NCBI RefSeq assembly: GCF_900107995.1 | Contig: NZ_FNUM01000006.1 | Location: 1-64,000 of the forward strand | Direction: 5' to 3' | Length of the DNA: 64,000 bases | Source: Alcanivorax sp. DSM 26293 | Lineage (GTDB): Bacteria > Pseudomonadota > Gammaproteobacteria > Pseudomonadales > Alcanivoracaceae | Made by a program: the position numbers and the translations under genes | Shown: positions 1-5,588 of the stretch, piece by piece | Position numbering within the stretch: position 1 is the first letter of the stretch | Layout: the number at the start of each line of letters is the position of its first letter | Notes under the pieces: generated by a model | Database searches by the model: none | The model's input: the letters and a program-made list of their open reading frames with translations, nothing else | Told to the model about the DNA's origin: nothing

Positions 1-278
1 CGAATCCCTGCGAAACGGCGCATGGACTCGATCTCATACAAGGCATCTTCCATCGCCGGATCACTCAGGTTGTAGATGATCTGCATGACATGAATGCGAA
101 GCATGCTCGATAGCGCATACGGCGGCCGGCCAGTGCTGCCAGAGGCGTAATAAACAGCAATCGTAGACTCCAGCGCCTTCCAGGGTAGAAGCTGATCCAA
201 CTTCTCAAGGAACACTTCCCGCCGGGTCTTGCGCTTCTTGTGTTCGTATTCGGCTTCGGCAAAGGTCAGCTGGCTCAT
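1..278 (-). CDS. IS5-family transposase, N-terminal fragment (window edge)
   Basis: Reading the minus strand from ATG at 278 gives a protein starting MSQLTFAEAEYEHKKRKTRR and continuing through a VFLEKLDQLLPW segment, then YNLSDPAMEDALYEIESMRR. This is the conserved N-terminal region of IS5-family DDE transposases. About 92 codons are visible. The DDE catalytic core lies beyond the left edge. The start sits about 50 bp inside the terminal repeat, the normal arrangement. Whether the full gene is intact cannot be judged. Confidence 0.85.
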   Translation of the reverse strand, partial: MSQLTFAEAEYEHKKRKTRREVFLEKLDQLLPWKALESTIAVYYASGSTGRPPYALSSMLRIHVMQIIYNLSDPAMEDALYEIESMRRFAGI

Positions 279-347
279 GGCATTCCCGGCAAGTGGCTGA
301 TAGAAAGTCCTGATTATGGCAAAGTCGGGGAGTTTTTCAGAGGTTCC
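1..347 (-). mobile_element. IS5-family insertion sequence, right part only
   Basis: The 5' end of a transposase gene lies next to a terminal inverted repeat at about 327-347 (GGGGAGTTTTTCAGAGGTTC on the plus strand), the typical end of IS5-group elements. CTAG at 348-351 fits the YTAR target duplication of that group. The element runs off the left edge of the window, so its other end and second target copy cannot be seen. It interrupts an integron-cassette gene on its right. Confidence 0.8.
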
Positions 348-669
348 CTAGAGCTGACGCATAGCCCCCATATGGCTGTGGCAACTCCATTGCGAACGCG
401 GTGATGACCGCTAACAAAAATGGAAACCCAAGACCAACAATTAAGGTGGACACTAAGTTAGCTAAAAACACATGCTTAAATGTTGTCTTCGTGCTAAGTC
501 CTGACGCTTTTTTTAGCAGTACAGTCTCGATAAATAGAATCCAGACCTGCCCGAAGATAAATGCGCTACCGCTGATAAATAGTAGTAAAGGACCACCACC
601 ATTGGCATAAGCAATAGCAGGAAAACAAGCTAACAACAATGCAATGAACTTTTTATTCTTTGATATCAC
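337..669 (-). pseudogene. integron-cassette membrane protein truncated by the IS
   Basis: A small membrane protein begins just after attC 687-735, probably at GTG 669 (VISKNKKFIALLL...). It has an N-terminal hydrophobic signal-like stretch and two further hydrophobic segments. The frame crosses the IS boundary near 348 and stops inside the terminal repeat at 337-339, so the last few residues are IS-encoded and the native C-terminus and attC are missing. The family is not recognised. The low GC content, unlike the core genes, fits a captured cassette. An ATG further upstream (705) is in frame but lies inside attC. Confidence 0.6.
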
Positions 670-686
670 TAGATACTTCCATGGGC

Positions 687-735
687 ATGTAACGCCGGCC
701 ATCATGCGCTTGTCGCATGCATGGCATTGTTATAT
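687..735 (-). repeat. attC recombination site
   Basis: On the minus strand the site starts with an RYYYAAC-like core (ATATAAC, 735-729) and ends with a GTTRRRY-like core (GTTACAT, 693-687). Between them is an imperfect palindrome (GCCATGCATGCG / CGCATGATGGC). It separates two minus-strand cassette genes and is 49 bp long, at the short end for attC. The stop codon of the upstream gene lies inside it. Confidence 0.75.
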
Positions 736-1085
736 GTGAGCATGAGATCGCCATAGCCCCAGATAATTGTTCCCACCGCTGTGAGAATGAGGATTGAGAC
801 TGAGAGCGCCTTATAGAAAGGCAAGTATTTCTCTTTAAATTCATCAAACCCCACACTGACGTAGCCAGACGGAAAGAGCACCCCATGAATAGAGAAAAGC
901 TTCAACTCCAGAACCAAACAGAGCACCGTCATTATTGAACCGCTTCGCTGAAACCAAACCCCTATCTCTTCACCCACAGGCCTAACCGGAACTGATAGTG
1001 CTAAAACCGGAATGGTGATGACAGCAATAGCTCCCAAGAAACATATCCAAAGGTTCTTTTTCGTATTAGCTTCCTCGACGTACAA
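702..1085 (-). CDS. cassette-encoded small membrane protein
   Basis: Hypothetical protein of 127 residues with hydrophobic segments at about residues 12-32, 47-67 and 95-118, so probably an inner-membrane protein. The start is TTG at 1085, preceded by a GGGGGTG purine run; no ATG is better placed. The C-terminus (NNAMHATSA) is encoded by the attC site, as is common when a cassette ORF reads into its recombination site. It lies between attC 1101-1152 and attC 687-735, so it forms a complete cassette. No family is recognised and function is unknown. Confidence 0.6.
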   Translation of the reverse strand: MYVEEANTKKNLWICFLGAIAVITIPVLALSVPVRPVGEEIGVWFQRSGSIMTVLCLVLELKLFSIHGVLFPSGYVSVGFDEFKEKYLPFYKALSVSILILTAVGTIIWGYGDLMLTYNNAMHATSA

Positions 1086-1100
1086 CCTTTCACCCCCTAC

Positions 1101-1152
1101 ATATAACGCCTGCCTCAGCCGCCGAAGGTCGGCTTGCAGGCCCTTGTTATAT
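1101..1152 (-). repeat. attC recombination site
   Basis: This 52-bp imperfect palindrome runs on the minus strand from ATATAAC (1152-1146) to GTTATAT (1107-1101). The arms GCCTGC and GCAGGC pair, and a second pair (CAGCCG/CGGCTT) continues the stem with unpaired bases between. Position and polarity match the two flanking sites: gene stop, then RYYYAAC, hairpin, GTTRRRY and the next gene. Confidence 0.85.
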
Positions 1153-1154
1153 GC

Positions 1155-1472
1155 TTACCACATCAATGCAATCCATATGAGCACTCCCATCGGAGCGAAC
1201 GCCCAACGCACCCATTGAGCCCCAGGGCGGTAAATCACAAACCCTAGAACAGCCAGCAGTGCCGGAGAGACAACGAAAACTAGTAAGACCCCAAACTCCC
1301 AGTCGCTAACAACAAAGGGCACAACAAAATCCAGCCACCACTTTGGGCTCAAGAAATCAATTTCACGAACGAGAGCCCTAGCAAGAAACCAGTATCCAAT
1401 GAGAACCGACAACGCTTTCAGCGCCTCTTCGACTTTATCCCCACCGACTTCATTAATCTTACGCAGGGTCAT
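1155..1472 (-). CDS. cassette-encoded membrane protein, hypothetical
   Basis: A 105-residue protein starting MTLRKINEVGGDKVEEALKA, followed by three hydrophobic segments (about 19-35, 50-75, 85-103). The ATG at 1472 is chosen because a longer frame to 1532 would start inside attC. The TAA stop directly abuts the next attC, the usual compact cassette layout. No family is recognised. It resembles many small membrane proteins of unknown function carried by chromosomal integrons. Confidence 0.6.
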   Translation of the reverse strand: MTLRKINEVGGDKVEEALKALSVLIGYWFLARALVREIDFLSPKWWLDFVVPFVVSDWEFGVLLVFVVSPALLAVLGFVIYRPGAQWVRWAFAPMGVLIWIALMW

Positions 1473-1484
1473 AACCACCCATTC

Positions 1485-1574
1485 ATATAACGCTAAGGTA
1501 ACCGGCGCCGGAGCGCCAGCGGAGGGCACCAAAAGCGCAACGCTTTTGGCGTCCGGTTGACCGCCTTGTTAGGC
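1485..1574 (-). repeat. attC recombination site with consensus core
   Basis: This is the clearest site of the array, 90 bp. The minus strand begins with GCCTAAC (1574-1568), an exact RYYYAAC, and ends with GTTATAT (1491-1485). Long paired arms (GGCGGTCAACCGGACGCC against GGCGCCGGTTACC) surround a central stem (CCAAAAGCG/CGCTTTTGG). The TAA of the upstream cassette gene overlaps the first core, a hallmark of integron cassettes. Confidence 0.92.
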
Positions 1575-1835
1575 ATTTTCGTCGTGCTCCTCGGCATCTA
1601 GCTCCTCAGCCAGGCTCTGGTAGCTCTTTGGATGAAGACGAACGCTGACTATTTCTCTGATCTCAGATTCGTCCTTGGGAACAGAACGCTCAAGACTCTG
1701 GAGAATGCCATTGTGAAGCACAACGTTGGTTTTCCGAGGCTGTTTTTCCCGCTTGTGACGAACCTCAGCTAGACAATACTCATCGGACATATAAGGCATT
1801 TCAGGAACACTCGAAGATTTTCTGTAATAGGCCAT
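1569..1835 (-). CDS. cassette protein, hypothetical (possible C-terminal half of a frameshifted gene)
   Basis: An 88-residue soluble, charged protein (MAYYRKSSSVPEMPYMSDEY...) ending in an acidic tail, with its stop inside the attC core. Its ATG overlaps the stop of the upstream ORF (TAATG). Reading this frame upstream of the ATG gives K-L-V before M-A-Y-Y-R-K, which would continue naturally from the upstream ORF's QRQHPG if one base were added. So the two ORFs may be one broken gene of about 148 residues rather than a translationally coupled pair. No family or function is assigned. Confidence 0.55.
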   Translation of the reverse strand: MAYYRKSSSVPEMPYMSDEYCLAEVRHKREKQPRKTNVVLHNGILQSLERSVPKDESEIREIVSVRLHPKSYQSLAEELDAEEHDENA

Positions 1836-2017
1836 TACGAGCTTCCTGGATGCTGCCTTTGCACCAGATTCACAGCGCCACGCTGCTTAGAAAAAATCTC
1901 GCGCTCCGACTCTGGCAGCTCAGCTTCTACGGCATCTAGAATGGCATTTTCCCCCGCGTTGAAGCTTCGAGAGCCACCATAAAAAACAGCATTAAAAAGG
2001 TCCGCGATTTTGCCCAC
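1835..2017 (-). CDS. cassette protein, hypothetical (first ORF of a two-ORF cassette)
   Basis: A 60-residue protein starting at GTG 2017, just after a GTTAGGC core (2042-2036), with AGGAAG as the likely ribosome site. The sequence is MGKIADLFNAVFYGG..., ending VNLVQRQHPGSS. No membrane segment is present. It shares a cassette with the 1569-1835 ORF: no attC separates them and they overlap by one base. Either the two are coupled, or a frameshift near 1840 split one protein. The longer open frame upstream to 2233 would run through the recombination core and is not believed. Confidence 0.5.
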   Translation of the reverse strand: MGKIADLFNAVFYGGSRSFNAGENAILDAVEAELPESEREIFSKQRGAVNLVQRQHPGSS

Positions 2018-2035
2018 AGCTCTGCACTTCCTTAT

Positions 2036-2042
2036 GCCTAAC
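2036..2042 (-). other. integron-type core site at the head of the array
   Basis: On the minus strand GTTAGGC lies 18 bp ahead of the first cassette gene. It marks the leading edge of the array and could belong to attI or to the attC of a lost upstream cassette. I could not pair it with a convincing RYYYAAC partner within 150 bp, and no integrase gene lies between it and the peroxidase gene. Confidence 0.6.
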
Positions 2043-2461
2043 AGCGTATTCAGTCGAACGATTCGACATATCTTTTTTCGACATAATTCGAACCGGAGTA
2101 CAACATATAGTGCCGAAGAATCCACTATCTTCAGTACCTTACCGAAAAAATGGCAGCCATTCCCATTTGACAAAACTCGAACGAGCGGCCTATTTCCTGG
2201 ATTTTCCCGATATCGACCCTTTCTGAAAAACACCTTATATCAACCGTTTAGCTTTTTCTGTAAGCCATATCCTACAAATTTATTGCTCGTTCTGTTGAGC
2301 ATGGGTGGTGCTGGACGCATTGGAAGTTCGCCATGCAAGCATAGCTCCCACAGGGAGGGATATTCAGGGGTGGAGTTTTCCTGGGACGCGATAAGGGCAC
2401 AGCCAAGCGGATTTCGCGGTCGGACGACCGCTCCCACGGGGTGTGGTGATGTGGCAGGCAT
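2043..2461. other. gene-free stretch upstream of the cassette array, with a REP-like half site
   Basis: I see no convincing gene here; the open frames lack ribosome sites and family features. Positions 2043-2280 are AT-rich, with repeated TTCGA strings, and may hold the cassette promoter or attI. Positions 2326-2352 match the right arm of the perfect palindrome at 43886-43912 in 26 of 27 bases. A further REP-like hairpin (GCGGTCG-GA-CGACCGC, then CTCCCAC) lies near 2408-2431. Confidence 0.6.
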
Positions 2462-2494
2462 AAAAAAGCCCGGGCAGCTTGTGGCTGCCCGGGC
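2462..2494 (-). terminator. rho-independent terminator of the peroxidase gene
   Basis: A perfect 10-bp stem, GCCCGGGCAG at 2468-2477 with CTGCCCGGGC at 2485-2494, is followed on the minus strand by six T residues (2467-2462). It lies about 30 bp past the stop codon of the haem peroxidase gene. Confidence 0.9.
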
Positions 2495-2525
2495 CTGGTG
2501 GTGGCGGGGTTAGCGCCGCTCTCCC

Positions 2526-5273
2526 TTAACGGTCCTCGTAGCGTTGGTGCTTGAAGAAGATGCCTGTGTCACCGAATTGGGACAGGGTGAACTCGGACTG
2601 GGTGACCAGTTCGCCGATTTTGACGGCGCTGTTGCGGCGCTCGCGGGCGTAGCGGGCGGTGACCCAGGGCCAGATGGATTTACGGATCTGCATGTCGGTG
2701 CCGTAGACGTCATACAGCTTGGTGCCCGCCGGGATGGCCGTGAGGTCGTCGCGGAAATCGTGGGGGGCGGTGCTGATGGTATTTCTCAGCGTCGGGTTGG
2801 GTACGAAGTAGATCTGCGTCGGGGTTTTGACGCTGCCTGCGGCGCTGCCGTCCTGGTTTACTTTGGCCATGTCGCTCATCACCAGCAGGGTGGGCTTGGT
2901 GGAAACCAGGGAGAACAATGCGGTGGTGCCCAGCGTTTCATTCACTTCCGCCTGCACGTAGTTGGACAGTTCGTTGGCGAAGATGTTGTGGTTGTCGCCC
3001 TGGCCGCTGAGGGTATAGAGCGCCGACACGTTTTCGGAGCGTTTGCCATCCACCAGCAGTTTCAGTGCCAGGCCGGGGGCAAAACCGCGGTCGGAAGGAT
3101 CACCGGTAACGGACAGGCGCAACAGCCCATGATCGGCGCCCTGGAACAGGCCGCTGTAATCATGGCCGCCGGCGGACTGGAACTGTACCTTGGCCAAAGC
3201 ACCGCGCGGATGAATCGGCTTGCTGTAGCCCGGGGGCGCCACGTCGGTGACATCCTGCACTTTCTTCCACAGTACCGAGTTGATCAGGCCGCCGATGTCG
3301 ATGGGTTCGATAGCGGGCACCTCACCCTCTTCATAGCTGGTGCGCAGTGCGCCGTTGACCCACAGGTGATCCTGCTTGGCCTGGGCGGACCAGTCCTGAT
3401 AGTCGTCCGGCATGTTCAGGCCCCAGGGTTTGAAGGCGTTGTCCATGCCCACCAGGCTGGTGGCCAGGGTGGGAAAATGACGACGGATCACATCCACCAT
3501 GGTGTTATCTTCCACCCAGTCGATACCGGCGGCGGTGTAGACCTCGTCGGTATAGTCGGTGGTGAAGAAGCGGTCGGTCATCAGACGACGGGAGGCATTG
3601 AGAATGAAGATCTGGAAAGAGGTTTCGCCGAAACCAAAGCCTTCCGGACGGGTTTCTTCCGCCAGCTGCCCCACCAGGGTGTCGATCATTTCGATGTCGT
3701 TGTTGTAGAGCGACTTCAGGTCCGCCAGCAGTTCCGGGTCGCTGGTGAGGTCCTCGAAACGGGTGATGGGCTTGAGGCCGATCTGGCGGCGGAATTCGTT
3801 GTAGCGCGGCACCCCGCGTTCGCGATCACGCAGTACATCGATGGCGGCCATGTCGATGTCGCCGATCAGCGGCATGGACAGGTTGCGCAGGAAATCCGGG
3901 TAATTGTTCAGGGTCAGCGCCCCCGGATGGGTGATGCCGAAGGAATACCATAGACGGTCTTGCCCCACGTCGCCGAGCAAATCTTCTGCGTCGCCGTTGC
4001 GGGTGTCCTGAATAGGAATTTCCTGATCAACGATGTTGGAGCCGATGTCGTAGACCTTGATCTCGTCACGCAACAGCGGATGCATGCGGTATACGGAAAC
4101 AAACTCTTCGGTCAGGGTGTAAGGCACACCGTAATTGTTGGGCGTGCGCGAACCCACCAGGCCGGCCAGGGCATGCTCGATGGAACTGGTAGGGCTGTCG
4201 CCCAGGCCCGTATCGATGCCGACCAGATCAAACAGACTGCCCAGCTGCCCCAGGTTGTTGTTGAGCATATCCAGGTCTTCCTGGAATTTGTCGCGGGTGT
4301 CGCGATCGCCGCCCAGGCCCCACCAGTTGGCGTACATGGCCCGCTCCAATACCGGATTGGCCAGGATCGCCGGGGTCCATTCCACGGTGTGAATCTTGGC
4401 CATCAAGGCGGAATTAATCAGGCGAGCCTTGTCGAACAGCCACTGGTCGGACTTGCCCGGGTTGTTGGCCTTGAGCATGTCGGCGATGGCGTTGTGCTCC
4501 AGGGTGAACAGGTGATGCATCATGCTCAGCCCCACCCACCAGTTCTCGTTGAAACCGGTGACCGGTTTGCCGCTGAGAAATTCCGTGGGCAGACGGCCGT
4601 TGCCGTCCACTTCCAGCTTGCCGTCCACGAAGGAACGAACCTCGTCGTTGGTGTCCTTGTCGCTACCGTAGAGCTGGGAGCCATCCCACCAGTGGGTGTT
4701 GATGTTCTCGTAGGTGACCACGGACTCGTCACCACTCACATCCGGGTCCGGACGGGTGCGCTGGACGGACATGGTGCCGGAGCCCAGCACATCACCCGGT
4801 GGCAACGGGAACTCAATGGGGTTGGCATCGGTACGCGGGCCATGGTCAAACCAGTCGTGCACCATGAACTGAATCCAGGAAGTGGCGATAAAGTTCAGGG
4901 TGGTGGCGGGTTTGAAATCGCCGCCCCGGGACATGATCAGGTTACTGACTTCCCGGGGGTTGGGGGTCAGCAGATTGCCACTGGCGTTCTCCGCATACAC
5001 CGACGCCGGGTCCACATTTCGGCCGAAGTTGGTATGGACGGAGCCCTCCGCCGGGTTCTCCAGAATATTGCAGGTGCCGTCTTCGGTGCGGGCGGTCAGG
5101 CTGCGTTCGTCACAGACAATGCTGGCGTTCTTTTCGTCCCAGCTTTCCATATCGAACATGTTGTTCTCGAGCAGGTCTTCCCGCTGCCCGGCCAGTACCA
5201 GCAACGCACCCATCACGCCCAGGGTGCCGAATTTGGTCAGGGCCGGCCAGGTAACCCAGGGGGTCATAGCCAT
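2526..5273 (-). CDS. animal-type haem peroxidase / fatty-acid alpha-dioxygenase homologue
   Basis: This 915-residue protein belongs to the animal haem peroxidase superfamily. An N-terminal hydrophobic segment (about 8-28) suggests export or a membrane anchor. Visible landmarks are a distal-haem motif FMVHDWFDHG (H139), THWWDGSQLYG near 193-203, and SVYRMHPLLRDEI with Tyr395 and His398. The Tyr-x-x-His spacing matches the catalytic Tyr and proximal His of cyclooxygenases and plant alpha-dioxygenases, so oxidation of a fatty acid or other lipid is a reasonable guess. The C-terminal 300 residues are not recognised. The start is preceded by a GGAGG ribosome site. It is monocistronic, with its own terminator, and the large LuxR-type regulator just upstream may control it. 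Confidence 0.85.
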   Translation of the reverse strand: MAMTPWVTWPALTKFGTLGVMGALLVLAGQREDLLENNMFDMESWDEKNASIVCDERSLTARTEDGTCNILENPAEGSVHTNFGRNVDPASVYAENASGNLLTPNPREVSNLIMSRGGDFKPATTLNFIATSWIQFMVHDWFDHGPRTDANPIEFPLPPGDVLGSGTMSVQRTRPDPDVSGDESVVTYENINTHWWDGSQLYGSDKDTNDEVRSFVDGKLEVDGNGRLPTEFLSGKPVTGFNENWWVGLSMMHHLFTLEHNAIADMLKANNPGKSDQWLFDKARLINSALMAKIHTVEWTPAILANPVLERAMYANWWGLGGDRDTRDKFQEDLDMLNNNLGQLGSLFDLVGIDTGLGDSPTSSIEHALAGLVGSRTPNNYGVPYTLTEEFVSVYRMHPLLRDEIKVYDIGSNIVDQEIPIQDTRNGDAEDLLGDVGQDRLWYSFGITHPGALTLNNYPDFLRNLSMPLIGDIDMAAIDVLRDRERGVPRYNEFRRQIGLKPITRFEDLTSDPELLADLKSLYNNDIEMIDTLVGQLAEETRPEGFGFGETSFQIFILNASRRLMTDRFFTTDYTDEVYTAAGIDWVEDNTMVDVIRRHFPTLATSLVGMDNAFKPWGLNMPDDYQDWSAQAKQDHLWVNGALRTSYEEGEVPAIEPIDIGGLINSVLWKKVQDVTDVAPPGYSKPIHPRGALAKVQFQSAGGHDYSGLFQGADHGLLRLSVTGDPSDRGFAPGLALKLLVDGKRSENVSALYTLSGQGDNHNIFANELSNYVQAEVNETLGTTALFSLVSTKPTLLVMSDMAKVNQDGSAAGSVKTPTQIYFVPNPTLRNTISTAPHDFRDDLTAIPAGTKLYDVYGTDMQIRKSIWPWVTARYARERRNSAVKIGELVTQSEFTLSQFGDTGIFFKHQRYEDR

Positions 5274-5410
5274 GATAAGCCTCCGTCTTGTTGTTCTCGG
5301 GGTATGTCGGATGACAACGCCCGGACTCTAGCAACGGGGCCAGCCCCTCCACCCCCTCCTGCGGTAGGGGGTGGGCGGAAATCGCGAACCGGATCATGGT
5401 TTGGCTTTCG

Positions 5411-5580
5411 GTAGGAGCGTCGCTGGCGGCGCGATAGGCGAGTTGCGAGTAGCGAGTAGCGAGTAGCGAGTTACGAGAAGCGAAAACCTGGCTTTCCCTG
5501 GTTCTCGGTTTCGATTTTCGAATCTCGCTTCTCGCGACTCGTCACTGTTTGATTTATCGCGACGCCAGCGACGCTGCTAC
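5411..5580. repeat. heptamer-bounded intergenic element, GAGTAGC type
   Basis: The outer arms 5411-5436 and 5555-5580 are inverted repeats matching in about 24 of 26 bases, and begin with a REP-like GTAGGAGC. Inside the left arm are seven consecutive 7-bp units: GAGTTGC, GAGTAGC three times, GAGTTAC, GAGAAGC and GAAAACC (5440-5488). Inverted units follow at about 5512-5541. The element fills the gap between the peroxidase gene and the end of the LuxR-type regulator gene. A related element lies at 61857-61979. Confidence 0.75.
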
Positions 5581-5588
5581 GGCAAGCG

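Noticed and set aside
2010-2513. 167-codon plus-strand ORF across the array head
   Set aside because: It crosses a recombination core, a REP-like repeat and a terminator, and has no protein-like pattern.
3960-5414. Long plus-strand open frame opposite the haem peroxidase gene
   Set aside because: Antisense shadow of a GC-rich gene; no ribosome site and no recognisable domains.
5440-5488. CRISPR-like array (regular short repeats)
   Set aside because: Units are contiguous 7-mers without spacers; this is a tandem array, not CRISPR.
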